Positions 34,028 through 45,603 of a stretch of DNA of 64,000 nt are shown piece by piece. The DNA comes from Amylostereum areolatum (Eukaryota > Basidiomycota > Agaricomycetes > Russulales > Stereaceae): the NCBI GenBank assembly GCA_012932865.1, contig SAXG01000064.1:72952-136951 (forward strand). The letters run 5' to 3'. Below the pieces are notes generated by a model. It did no database searches. It saw only the letters and a program-made list of their open reading frames with translations, and was not told the origin of the DNA. Within the stretch, counting starts at the first letter, position 1, and each line of letters begins with the position of its first letter. The translations under genes and the position numbers were made by a program.

Positions 34028-35352
34028 GCGCGCGAGGCGAGGGCGGACTGTCAATATCAAACGCGCTACCCCCCCTCCGTTACTCCCCTCCCTTTGTCTT
34101 GCTTTATCTCCTAATATCTCTGCTGCCTCCCCGTCTGTCTGCCCAACTCTCTCCTTGCTCATCCGGCCAAACGATACCCCTCCTGTGTGTATATGACCTC
34201 CCCCTCACCCCGGCTGCGTCTCCTCGGATCTCACCCATCTGTTCCCCCCGTCGTGTCTAGCTGTAAAACGTCCAGAAAAACCCGTACTGTGTTCTTTTCT
34301 TCCTTTCTTCTTTCTCTTCTTTCTCTTTCCTATGTTTATTATTTACGAGTGGATGGAACGACGAGGGCGGCGGACGTGGACCGCTCATGTCCGCGCCTCG
34401 ACGCCCGCGCTCCCCTCCCCTTTGGGCCGTTGGTTGTCGCCTTGCCCGATTCCTTTGACCTCTTTCCTCCCTTCCGTTCGGCCCTCTTCCGCTTCGATGT
34501 CCGCGTGCTCGTATTTGGTTTCGAGATAACTTTATCCTCTGCCGCATCCGCCCTTCCCCGACAGTACCCCCCCTCCTAGTAGTTGCTTTCCTTCGCTTTT
34601 CCTCCACCCGTCCAACTACCCCCTTTTCCTCCTTCCTCGTACCGTACCGTTTGTTCCGACCCTCGACCCCCAGACCCCCCCTACATACACTACGACGACG
34701 AACCGCCCCGCCCCGCCTCCCCCCTCACACCACCCCAAATGTCCGCGGCGCGGGGGTGTACTGTATCGTTATCCCTATTCCCGTGTTCCGTCCCAGCTGC
34801 TTACCTGCCTACCCTACCCTACGCGCGCACAATTATCCCACCACCCATATCACCCTCCGCAATACGTCACCGCGAAATCTCCTGACTGTGTTTCTCGTAC
34901 CTCTCCCCCACCGAATGTCGATGTCAAACTTTCTCTCTCTCTCTCCCCTCTCGATTTTGGGGCTGATGTCGAATGTGGGATGTACATTGTGATTGTGATG
35001 GGATGTCTGTCGCTGACAAGTACGTATACCAAGTGGGCGATTGCACCCGGACTGCACCCGTGTCCCATCGGCGCTGAATAGCAACTCAGATGGGCTTAGC
35101 ATGTGGGTACTATCGTGAACGCCGCCGTTACCTATAGCTGTCTGGTACACATTATTGGAATGAGGACGGGCCACGACGACTTGCAATTTGCATGTGAACG
35201 GCGAACCCGGCAATCTGCACGCGATGCTTTTCGAACTTCGAAACCGACCATTAACGTTTAGCTCTGTCTCCCGCGCTCGCACTCGCACAGTCCAACCCAC
35301 ACGAACCAAGCACTGAGTACTGAGGACTGACCCACGAAACACGAACGCAACC
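34028..35352. other. Intergenic, CT-rich on the plus strand
   Basis: About 34060-34950 is markedly C/T-rich with many CCCC and CTCTCT runs (for example near 34940-34960). It holds the 3' end of the MRN1-like gene; 35000-35352 is ordinary sequence before the reductase. No gene supported. Confidence 0.5.
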
Positions 35353-36410
35353 ATGTCGACGCAGAAGAAGGTGGTGCTCATCACGGGCTGCTCAGAGGGC
35401 GGGATCGGCTTCCAACTGTGAGTACGTTCGCGAGGTCTCCCTCATCCTGCCCTCGCCCCTCTCAACATTCCATGTCCCTCGGCAGCGCGGAACAGTTCGC
35501 CGCGCGCGGGTGCGTCGTCTACGCCAGCGCCCGCGCCGTCGAGAGGATGGCCGCGCTCTCCGCGCCGATCCACCGTCTCGCGCTGGACGTGACGCGCGCG
35601 GAGAGCGTGGAGGCCGCGGTCGCGGCGGTCGTGCGCGCGGAGGGGCGGATCGACGTGTTGGTGAACAACGCGGGCCTGAGCCGCGTCGGTGCGTTCTCCC
35701 TTCGTCCGTGGGGGGCTTGAGACAGCTGCGGTGCTGACGGTGCGGGCGCATGCGTGTTCTCTGCAGGGCCGCTGGTGGAGGTGCCGCAGGAGCAGGTCGC
35801 GGAGATCTTCGAGACGAACGTCTTTGGCGTGCTGAGGCTCACCCGCGCCGTCTTCCCGCACATGGCCGCGCGCAAGGCGGGGCTCATCGTCAACGTCGGC
35901 TCCGTCGTCGGCGAGATGTACGTCCTGTCCTGCCCCTTCCGCCCGTGCTGGACTCGGTCGGCTGACGCCCACACGCGACGCTGTAGCCCGACCCCGTGGT
36001 CCGGGATCTACGCCGCGTCCAAAGCCGCGCTGCACTCGCTCACGGCGACGCTCGCGATGGAGAGCACCCCGTTCGGGCTGTCCGTGATGCTCGTCGCGCC
36101 CGGCGCGGTGCGCACGCACATCGCGGCGTCCTCGACGGCGGGCTTCGCGCTCGCGCCGTCCTCGCTCTACGCGCGCTTCCTCGACAACATCCTCGATCGC
36201 GCGATGCAGAGCACCAGTCGGGCGGGCGGGCTCAGCGCGGACGCGCTCGCGCGCAAGGTCGTGGCGCGCGCGCTGGGCGGGGCGAGGCCGCCGTTTTTCT
36301 CGATGTGGGGGCCGCCGGCGGGGCTGTGGAGGCTGCTGGTGTGGTTGCCGCGGACGTGGGTGATGTATGTGCTGTGGTGGAGGTTCGGACAGGTGAAGGG
36401 GGGTAAGTAG
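35353..36410 (+). CDS. Short-chain dehydrogenase/reductase, Ayr1-like
   Basis: Exons 35353-35417, 35486-35688, 35767-35917 and 35987-36410 give 280 residues. The classical SDR layout is present: a Gly-rich cofactor motif (LITGCSEGGIGFQLAEQF), NNAG near residue 85, catalytic Ser in NVGSVVG and YxxxK in YAASK, and VAPGAVRTHI. The C-terminal ~30 residues are hydrophobic (LWRLLVWLPRTWVMYVLWW), consistent with membrane or lipid-droplet anchoring. The nearest known group is the NADPH-dependent 1-acyl-dihydroxyacetone-phosphate reductase (Ayr1) of phospholipid synthesis; substrate is inferred. Confidence 0.88.
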
Positions 36411-36580
36411 ATGTCGATTTTGCTATACTAAGTAGCGGTGGGTTGGACTATGTATCGTCGATGGGGGATGTCAATGCGGTCGATGAGGGTATAAAAATGA
36501 GATTAGGCATCATATAATACATAAGTACACCCTCCAGGGGGTCCGTGTCACGATCGTCCGTCCGTCTATCCTTCCGTCTC

Positions 36581-37546
36581 TCATCCCAGGTAATGCCATA
36601 TAAGCCAGAAGCAGAAAAACGTGAACACCGCGCCGGCGAGAAAGATATACATGTCTTGCGTGCTGCGCCACCGTACCCAATCAGCATCCTAGGACAGCAG
36701 CCACTCGCGGGAGGAAAGGGACACGCACCTCCTCCGCTCGATCCAGCCGATGACGTCCCGACTGAGTCCGAGCGTGTTCGCGGCGTCGAGGAGCCGACGC
36801 TGGGTGCCCTTGAGCATGTTGCGCTGGTCGACGAGGTTGTCGAGGACCTCCCGTCCCTGCGCGAGGAAGTCGTCCAGGCGCGCGTCCGTCGATTGCAGGA
36901 AGGAGTGCTCGTGCAGCGCGTGCTGCTCCCGCGTGGCCGCCATGAACGCCGGGCGTGCGCTCGGGTTCGGCTGGAAGGGATTGTCCGCGGTCGCTTCGGA
37001 CGTCGAGGCGATGCGTCGACGGGTGTCGGAGGCGGGGGTGCTGGCGGAAGAGAAGAGGGCGGAGCGCTGGGCGTCGGTGTGCTGCGTTTCGTCGTAAACC
37101 GCGAGGCCGGTGGACGGGGAAGAGGACCGGGGAGACGTACCTCAGATTTTATTCGTTCAAACTCTTTCTTGAACTCGGCGTAGTCGCCGCGGAACTTCTG
37201 CACACGTCTGCGGGACCCGTCAGGCCTCACGCTGCGTCCGGCCAGACACGCGAAACGAGGAGAACGGGACGTACGCGGCGGCCTTCTCTTGCTTCGCCTT
37301 GATCATTTCTCTCCGCGCCATCGAGTCGTAATCGTCGATCGTCCTGCTCATGCCCGCGAGCGAGGCGGAGATCTGCCCTAACGGTGAAACACGCGCACAA
37401 TCGTCAGCTCAGCGCGCTCGGTGCCTGCGTGCGCTCGGGAGAGGGTGACCTAGTAGTGAAGCGGAGGCATCGCCCGCGCGGAGGCGTTCGAGGTCGGCTT
37501 GTATAGAACTTGTTTGTCGGACGCCTAGGGTGTAAAGCGAGTTCAT
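36581..37546 (-). CDS. BOS1: Golgi/ER v-SNARE Bos1 (membrin)
   Basis: Five exons (37450-37546, 37275-37377, 37141-37207, 36729-37081, 36581-36662) give 233 residues. Begins MNSLYTLGVRQTSSIQADLE, a regulatory helical N-terminus. The SNARE motif runs from FLQSTDARLDDFL through VLDNLVDQRNMLKGTQRRLL to DAANTLGLSRDVIGWIERR. The C-terminal anchor is MYIFLAGAVFTFFCFWLIWH, so it is a tail-anchored protein. Bos1/membrin drives ER-to-Golgi vesicle fusion. All splice phases agree and no break is seen. It converges with the reductase gene, whose stop lies 170 bp away. Confidence 0.93.
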
Positions 37547-38037
37547 GACGGGAGGGGGGAGTGGTGGTTGCGCAGGAACTGACCGACTCCAGGATGGATT
37601 TACCGTTTGATTGAAGCCGTGGGAATCGGCGAGTGAAGGGTTTCTTTACAACCAATTTACAACTGGTTGGTTTCGACTGTTGACAGACCCCCGAAATCGC
37701 TCACCCTGGCTGCAATTCCTCGTGTTTGTCTTGGGACTTGGGCCTTCATTTCTGTTTCCTTGTTCTTGTTCTCGCCATACCTGAAGAACTTGGAAGATGT
37801 TGCCATGTCGGAATCAGGGGACAAGCGCCCGGCCTCGCCTTGTACTCTGTCTTGTCACAAACCCTTCGTCCTGCGGGAGCAACAAAATACAAGGACATCC
37901 AACCTGAAGGCAAACAGGCGTCGCTTGTTCTCGATGCGCGTATATATACGAACAGGATACTTCTGCCAGAACGTAAGCGTGCACCTACCGGTTCAACCCT
38001 CCTTTCGTTTGCCTCCTTTGCATCCGCTTTCAACAGG
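37547..38037. promoter_or_regulatory. Divergent promoter between BOS1 and the membrane protein at 38038
   Basis: The two start codons point away from each other across 491 bp. GTATATATACG near 37940 is about 95 bp before the plus-strand start and could serve as its TATA element. Confidence 0.5.
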
Positions 38038-38930
38038 ATGTCTGAGCCCACCTTTTGGGACCAAATTCTGGAGATCGACGAGGACCAATGGGAGCTCCTT
38101 CACTACGCGAAGAAGCACAACCGTACGAATGAGGAGCTCTTCCGACTCCTCCGAATGTACCACTTCCACACGCCCATCCGTCGCTCGGTGAAGGAGCGCC
38201 AGAAACCGCGCCTTCGCGCGCCCAAGTGCGTGTCTCTCCCTCTTTCCCACTGAGTGCGCGCTAATGGGGTTCCCTCTCCGATGTGGTCTGCAAGTTGCGT
38301 CCGCGTTTCGCTGTACTCCGGAATCGAGCCCGCGGAGGGTGTGCTTGCGTGCGCCGACTTCCCTCTCGAGCCGAATGGCGACCTCAAGACGGACCAGATA
38401 CGGGCGCTTTGGGACGTCGACTGGATCATGGCGCGTTCCCCGTTCGCTTCCTCCGAAAGACTCCTAGTCTGACGACGCTTGCAGCCCACCTATCGCAAGA
38501 ACGGCGCGATGCACACGCCCGCGCGAAACGATGTCTGGTCGGCGCTGACCGTGTACAATCTCACAGATGGCAACTACAACCTGAGCATCATCAGTTCGTT
38601 CTTGTCTGCCTCGTCCTCCCACGCACCACTGACTTGCCTCAAAATTGACAGTCAACTTGACCGCGGAGCAGTACAGGGCGATATCGAAGCCCGTGGCGGG
38701 CTGGCGTCGCGAGCTCCGCTGGATGGTCGACTGCGTTTTATTTGGACCCCGGGTGGTACTTCAACTACCTCTTCGTGCTCTCGGTCATGTACTGGATCGC
38801 GTCCTTCGTTCCCGACGCGCTGTACGCTGCATTCATGCTCGTCCAGCTCCTCGCCTTCGGCGCGCACGCGCTCTTCCTGCTTTCGAAGCGCTCGGTTTCC
38901 GTCGCGTCTTCCCGCGTCCCCAGTATGTGA
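38038..38930 (+). CDS. Hypothetical membrane protein
   Basis: Exons 38038-38225, 38295-38430, 38485-38593 and 38652-38930. I do not recognise the family. The soluble N-terminus (MSEPTFWDQILEIDEDQWEL) is acidic with RRSVKERQKPRLRAPK after it. The middle has YSGIEPAEGVLACADFPLEP and HTPARNDVWSALTVYNL. The C-terminus has two probable membrane spans (WYFNYLFVLSVMYWIASF and AAFMLVQLLAFGAHALFLL), then a basic tail. Exon 4 contains one base too many near 38741-38745 (VDCVLF must be joined to DPGWYFNYLF). Intron 2 has no GT donor in phase; ATG|GCGCGT would be a GC donor. Both oddities lower confidence in the exact protein. Confidence 0.6.
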
Positions 38931-39292
38931 CCTCATTCCACCACGCTTTCCCCTGTGCTTGTGTCTATCCACGTCGCGCGCTTCGCTCTCTGCTTTCTCG
39001 TACACTTATGCGTATGTTATTCACTACTCTACTTCGTCGCGGTATACTTCATTATACGTTATCCTATACTTCCGTCCCCTATGCCGCCCCCTATGCTGTA
39101 TGATCTATGTACCTCTTATGCACCGTATGCCATCGAGCCATCTCATGATCCCATGAACACTGAAACTTTGGGCAACAAGTTCTTGGAAGCTTGAAACGAT
39201 TATCATGGAAGTGACGGAACTTGAAGTGAAACTTGAAAACTGGTCAGTGGTCAGGTCACGGTCATCCGACTCACACGTTGACATATCATGTA
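38931..39292. other. Intergenic with TTGAAG-type short repeats
   Basis: No gene. Near 39186-39240 there are GCTTGAAAC, ACTTGAAGTGAAACTTGAAAAC words, related to the TTCAAG tract at 24541, just before repeat copy X1. Confidence 0.5.
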
Positions 39293-40345
39293 CTCATCGC
39301 CCTCATCATACGTCATATTTCCCGAGTGATCTGAACTCTGCCAGCTCTCACTGACACTCAGAATACGGTCAGTGCGTTTGTTACCACTCGAAACCCACGA
39401 GAAGCTCGCCCGTTTCGCCGTACTCTTCAATCAAGATCTCATGCCACCGTACGACACTGCCAAGCACAGATTTCGAAGAGTTGGAGGATGGGAAGTGGAC
39501 ATAAGCCCAATCGTGGCACGGTGGGAGGAGGACACTGGTGTTACGTTGGAACAAAACCAACGTTGGAACGCGGTCCAAGACCTGAGGCCTGAGGGACGAT
39601 GTGGGGTGCCATGAGGAAACACCGATTGCGATTGCTTCTGTGACCGGGAAGCCTGAACGCGCCTTGATCGTGACCCAGCCGGAACCCCTGCCTTACCATC
39701 CTGCGGACGTGCCGGACGACTTGGTGCTCGAGCCCTACATAGAAGGGGAACGGGAAGCCGACACGAAGAAAGCCTTGAAGGAACTGAATATCGGTATGAT
39801 GCTATTTCTTAGTATTTCTCTCCCGACGCTCAGGCACGGCCAGGAGGATAGGTGCCGTGAGATGAGGGCGTCGAGACCTATCGAGGCGCATGAATTATAG
39901 TAGAATTTACCGGTGGAATGGTGGCCTGTCCGGGGAAGAACGGAAAACCTTGTTGACGGTCCCAGTGATTACGGCGGCACGGTGTCGGCTGCATTTGAGG
40001 ACGCATATGTAGCTTGAGAGCTTGAGCAGCAGGAGTGGTATACACTTTCGTAACCATCTTGGCGGGTGCGGCACCAGTCGTTGTTTTGGCTTTATTCGGA
40101 GACACCGGTGACAGCAACCAGTCAAAAAGGACTCATTTTGGTGTAATATATTCAACGCACCTGCTTTGGTTCTCTTGGGAGGTATCGGGAGAAGAGGCTG
40201 CCAGAGAGCCCTGAGGATGTATGGAATACGAAAGGGGGGGGGTGAAAGTCTCCAGAGGCAGGAGAACCAGTTCCAAATTCCAAACCAAAGTTGGCACCAG
40301 TGTCGAAGTGTGGACTGAGATCAAGCTGAGATCTTGAATTTCCTT
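39293..40345 (+). repeat. Dispersed repeat copy X1 (first of a tandem pair)
   Basis: It starts near GTACTCATCGCCCTCA and shares with X2 the words CAGAATACGGTCAGTG, AAGATCT-ATG, ATGGAATACGAAAGGGGGG and AACCAGTTCCAAATTCCAAA in the same order, with an offset of about 1.2 kb. The remnant frame reads RRVGGWEVDISPIVARWEED, then in another frame PDDLVLEPYIEGEREADTKK. A 7-bp tandem duplication (CCTGAGG at 39581-39594) causes the frame change. Confidence 0.75.
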
Positions 40346-40370
40346 GAATGTGGGAGTCCTCCAGTGTTCA

Positions 40371-40410
40371 ACGTACGTTCAACGTTCAACGTTCAACGTT
40401 CAACTTGAAG
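40371..40410 (+). repeat. GTTCAAC tandem repeat
   Basis: Four to five units of ACGTTCAAC following repeat copy X1. Confidence 0.8.
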
Positions 40411-40502
40411 GAAAAGGCTCAGATCATGTGACCACGGACGCAGGTACTTATAAAACTAAAAGGCTTTAAGCGTTAAGGCCTAAGGTCGATCCCCTTCTGT
40501 CC

Positions 40503-41515
40503 AACGTACTCATCGCCCTCAGCATACTTCCTTAGTGATATAAACTCTCCCATCTCTCAGAATACGGTCAGTGTGTTTGTTACCACTCGAAATTCCCGAG
40601 AAGCTCACCCGTTACGCGTTTAGTTATACGCCATACCCTCTCAAGATCTTATGGAGCCTGAGAGCCTACTATCTTACGAGGCTGCTAAGCACAGGGTTCG
40701 AAGAGTAGGAGGGTGGGAAGTGGATTTAGGTCGAATCGTGGCATGGTGGGAGGAGGACACTGGTTTGACGTTGCCACCCTCTGGGCGTTGGACCGCGGTC
40801 TTCTCCCTGCGGGACGGACTGTGGCACAAGAAGGGAAACGCCGATCGTGATCATGACCGTACCCAGGGATACTGAACTCGCCTTGATTGTGACCCAGCAG
40901 GACCCCCTGCCTTACCATCCTGCGAGCGTGCCGGACGACTTGGTGCTCGAGCCCTTCGTAGAAGGGGAACGGGAAGCCAACACGAAGAAAGCCTTGAAGG
41001 AACGGGGGATCGGTATGATGCTATCTCTCTATTTCTCCCCCGACGCTCAGGCTGACGCGTGGACTATATTTATCGTTCAGACATCTCCGACGCAGTGTTT
41101 ATCACTACCACGACGATATTTTGAGCACGCGCTTGCACCTTCCAAACAATCGTGGCGATCCGGGCTATGGTCTAGAGCATGGCTACTTGGTCGTAGCAAA
41201 TTTTGTCTGCGCCGCGCGCGTGCGCACTAATTCTATTTCTGCCAGTGACACTATGAGATAGCATCTGAAACTATGTTTGCTGTTCGCAGAAGAGGTGATA
41301 TAATCGATATAGTGAGAGTCGACTCGAGTAGCGTAAATTGTCACTAACGGAGTTGAGCCTTGGAGCTTGGAGCTTGGAGTTTCGCGAGGAGGTATGGAAT
41401 ACGAAAGGGGGGGGGTTGAAAATCTCCGGAGCGGGCAGGAGAACCAGTTCCAAATTCCAAACCACGGCTTGGCACCAGTGTTGAAGTGTGGCTGAGATCA
41501 AGCTGAGATCCTGTC
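40503..41515 (+). repeat. Dispersed repeat copy X2 (second of a tandem pair)
   Basis: Same order of blocks as X1. The remnant reads RRVGGWEVDLGRIVAWWEED and PDDLVLEPFVEGEREANTKK, with a frame change near 40815-40840 that is explained by a different small indel from those in X1 and X3. The copy ends at CAAGCTGAGATCCTG and is followed by TCAGGCC tandem words. Its interior 41030-41390 is strongly diverged from X1. Confidence 0.75.
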
Positions 41516-42030
41516 CTCAGGCCTCAGGCCTCAGGGGGGGGCCCTGCTGGGTCCTGGCTCGGTCCTGGCACCTGGCCGCCCTCGGTGCCCGTATGCAATT
41601 CACCAGACCCCAGGGCGCATGCACCAGAGTGCACCATGCGGTCCGAGGACGATCCCGGCTTCCTTCGACGCCCACGTTCTCTCACGCATTCTTCTCCCAC
41701 TTCGCCAACACAACCCTCTCATCGCCGTCGGGCGCGACCGTCTGCCACGTTCTGCGACACCGACGGGCCCAATCGCAGCGCGCGGGTGATGGCGCCCCCG
41801 CCGATCGGACGCACCAATAACGTCCCGCTTCGTAAATCGCGTACTTATCAGCGTCTGCCCTGAGCGTGCGCACGCGAGCGGTCTCTTGTTATCAGCACGC
41901 ACGGCGCGAATCCCTCACCTGTCGTGGTTATATAAAACCCACGGACGATCCTCGACCCCACGTTTGTCGTCCAGCGCGCCCCCCCCCCCCCTCCATCCTC
42001 CTTTCCTCCCACTCCTCCTCGCGCGCATCA
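41516..42030. promoter_or_regulatory. Promoter of the first metallophosphatase gene
   Basis: TATATAAAA at 41929-41937 lies about 95 bp before the start codon. A C-run (about 41980-41990) follows in the presumed leader. No gene seen. Confidence 0.55.
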
Positions 42031-44820
42031 ATGAAGACCGCTCTCTTCTCTCTCCTCGCGGGCGCTGCGCTCGTCGCGGGATGCGCCGAGCACGAAGAGC
42101 AGGCGGGCGAAGCTCATGTTCACAGCAAGAGGGCCGCCCCGAGCAGCCCGCTGACCCCCCCTGCGCGTGCGCTCGAGTGGGGGGACGTCAACATCATCCA
42201 CACGACGGACAGCCACGGGTGGCTGCTTGGACACCAGAAGCCGTCGCTGCCCGAGCCCAACTACAGGTGCGTTCTGTCTTCGCGCATCCAGGGGGTGCAA
42301 GGGAAGCCTGAGGGTGTGCTGAGGCGTGTCTCCTCCAGTGGCGATTTCGGCGATTTCGCGTCGTTCGTGGCGCACATGAAGGAGATTGCCTGGGTGCGCA
42401 GGTTCTCGCGCTTCGACGAGGAGGACACGTTCTGACGAGGATGTATGCGCGCAGAAAAAAGGCGTCGATCTCTTGTTGGTCGATTCGGGCGACTTGCACG
42501 ACGGTGAGCTGCTCCTTCTGTCTGCGTGCGGGCTTCCAAGGTTGACGTATTCGGTTTAGGCACCGGTCTTTCAGACGGATATCCTGCCGGAGGCGTGGAT
42601 GCGCATGACGTGCGTTTTTGCTTGCTGCCTTCATGGGCCTTTCATGGTTAACGCGCGACACCCTCCCAGTCCAACGAGTTCTTCGCAAAATTGCCGTACG
42701 ATGTGCTGGCCATCGGCAAGTGGGTCGCTTTCTCGAGCATGATCGGGGAGGCGGACTGCTGACGGCCTGAATGACTAGTCACGAGCTGTATGTGTACAAC
42801 AACACCCTCGACGTGCACAAGAACTTCGCGCCCAAGTGGAAGGGCCGCTATCTCTCGTCCAACGTCAACATCACCCTCCCGGACAAGCATGGGAAGCTGG
42901 TCAGCGTCCCCGTTGGCGGTATGCCCTCCTTTACAGTAGTTTACTCCACGGTGTGCTCACGTTCCGTTTGCAGAACGCTTTGCGAAGTTCAGGACGCTGA
43001 TGTACGCAATTCCCCTTGTGGTTCGACTTGGCGCCTCGTAGGCTGACTGTGATGCGCAGGGGCCGCAAAGTCACATCTCTCGGCGTTCTCTTCGACTTCA
43101 CCGGAAACGACAAGAACACCACCGTACAAAAGGTGGAGGACATGGTCAAGGAGGCATGGGTAAGCGCCATTGCATCTTCCTTTTTCTTGTGACCGATTTT
43201 TGTGGCTGTTTTCCAGTTTGCCGAGGCTATCAAGGAGGAGCCCGACCTCTTTTTGCTCGCAGGGTGAGTAAATGCTCTTGTTTGAAAGAGGTAAAGGCAA
43301 CTCAAGTTCGTTGTAGGCACATGCCTGTCGTTAAAGACAACTGCAAGTTCAATCCTTGTTCCTGCACTTTGTTTTGCTGATGAAAATCCGTATCTCAGGG
43401 CCCGCGGTGTTCAACGCTATCCGCGCCGTTCACCCCACCACTCCGATCCTCATCTTCGGTGGACACACTCATATCCGTGACTGCACCCAACTCGATGGCC
43501 GTTCCATGTCCCTGGAGAGCGGTCGATACATGGAGACTGTTGGTACGCCTGTCTGCTATCCCTCCCGTGGGGCCGTTCTCATTCTTTTGTCGCAGGCTGG
43601 ATGAGTGAGTCGAGTATTCCCATGTGTTCAACGAGCGCGAGTCAATCATCGATGCAGGCGTGAAACTCGACAAAAAGCACAACAGCGCGGGCAACCTCAC
43701 TTTCAGCCGCCGCTACCTGGATCCCAACCGTGTCACGTATGAGGTGCGGTTCATTCTTCACCACCCGCCACGACGACCCTCCATCTGACCTTCTTTTAAA
43801 TCGTCTAGTACCATACGGGCCGCAGCAACTTCACTTTCGACACTTGGCCCGGCAAGCTGATCACGCAAGGCCTGAACCAGCTGGCGAAGCGGTTCGACTT
43901 GAGCTCCTTGTTCGGTACCGCGCCCCAGGACTACACTATTTCTCGGTATGCGTCACTCTTGCGCGGTCGAGAGCGTGATCTGACCATCGTCAACAGCAAC
44001 GCGTACCCGTCCAACGGCTCGCTTCTGTCTCTCGTCGCGGAGCAGGTATACAATCCCCCCGTTCACCGTCCGCCCGCGCCCCCGCGTTGACCGTTCACCC
44101 TCCCCAGGCCCTGCCCGTCTCTCTCGCCGTGAACAACACGCGCGCGACCATCCCGAACCTGATCATCACCAACTCGGGCGGGCTCCGGTTCGACGTGTTC
44201 AAGGGCGCGTTCACGAAGAACGACCAGCTGACGGCGTCCCCGTTCGCGGACGCGTTCTACTACGTCACGGACGTGCCCCTCGGCGTCGCGACCCAGGTGC
44301 TCGCGACGCTGAACAGCGACGGCTCGAACCAGCGCCGGGAGCTGCTCGAGGCGCGGGAGCGGGAGCTGTATGCGCGGGGCGAGGTCGGCACGCGCTATCG
44401 GCGGTGGCTGGAGGAGATGGCGACGCGGGAGACCGTCGAGCGGCGCGCGGCGGGGAACCTCACCGTGGGCTACGTCACCTCCGACGTGGGTCCCTTCCTC
44501 CCACCGTCCTCGTCCCGTACGCTGCTAACCAGACGGCCCCGGCCGGCGTGACGCAGTCCTGCCCGGGCGTCGGCGACGACACGCTGCACACGGCGATGCC
44601 GTTCTTCTCCGCGCCGGACTTCATCGCGTCGACGCCGCCCGCGGTCCCGGACGCGACCGCGATCGACCTCGTCTTCGTCAACTTCATCGAGAGCCAGCTG
44701 CTCGCGACGCTGAACGCGCTCCAGGCGGACAGGACGTACACGAGCGCGGACGTGGGCACGTACAGCAGCGTGATGCTCAACACCGCGCTCGGCGTGTTCG
44801 CGCAGGAGGCGTGGAACTGA
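42031..44820 (+). CDS. Secreted calcineurin-like metallophosphatase/5'-nucleotidase, copy 1
   Basis: Seventeen exons sum to 616 codons; exon limits are 42031-42266, 42339-42393, 42455-42503, 42560-42609, 42670-42719, 42779-42918, 42974-43001, 43060-43159, 43217-43263, 43317-43342, 43399-43542, 43596-43604, 43658-43743, 43809-43945, 43997-44045, 44108-44485 and 44557-44820. Signal peptide [19 protein letters not shown]. The metal-binding motifs are all present: [22 protein letters not shown] and FGGHTHIRD. The C-terminal half ([27 protein letters not shown]) fits the nucleotidase C-terminal domain of YHR202W-type proteins. Intron 10 starts with GC in a full consensus (T|GCAAGT); exon 12 is only 9 nt. 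Likely an extracellular or vacuolar phosphoesterase; substrate unknown. Confidence 0.92.
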
Positions 44821-45603
44821 GGTGTCCGGGGCTGAGGCGGGGGAGGGGGGAGGGGGTATACCGGATTGTGCTTATGTTGGGGTCTACATGACCACTTTTA
44901 ATGCGATGCTCTGTCGGTTATGAATGAGGTGAGAGGGCGACACGGTCGCTGCTATGCGGGCGGGCAGTGGGTGTTAGTGGCCAATATTGGCTCGGGGAGT
45001 GTCAGGAGGATGCGGGGTCCGTCGTTTCAACCGTACCCTCTACGCAGTCCATAATTCTGAGGGGATATATGAGGTGGTTGGACCGTCTGATGAGGGGATA
45101 CCGAGGTACGAGGGCTGACTCCGCCGACGTCTGCCTCAGGAGACTAAAGTCTACTGACTGGTTGGACCTTGGTGCCTTTCGAATCTTCGTTAGGAGTACT
45201 ATCAGGAGCAACTCCTGCTCTAAGGAACCGCGAGCAAGTCACTCTTGCGTACTTCCTACTCCTTACTCCCACTGTAACATGCATCTACCCATGTCGAGAC
45301 GGGTTGTCTCCCACCCCAGCGCCTTTACCGTGCTATTTACGCTCACCTGCGAATTGAGGGATGATTCTTTCTTTCTTTTCACTGGCTGTCGAGGCCGTCA
45401 CAGGCTCCCGATATCAACGGGTCCCTCAACCAAATTCTCGGGATCAGATTCACTGGAGCCTGTCCGCGGCCAGTGATCCCCATCCACTATATATTCGTGA
45501 CATCTCCAGCTTGATTCATGCCCACCGCCTGTCCAATCCCCCCCGCCGTTCGGTCTGAAGCGCCCCGCCAGCGATGGTCCAACCGTCCTCCAGATCCGCA
45601 GGC
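44821..45603. promoter_or_regulatory. Promoter of the second metallophosphatase gene
   Basis: TATATAT at 45488-45494 is about 110 bp before the start codon at 45604. The rest contains the 3' flank of copy 1 and no further gene. Confidence 0.5.
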
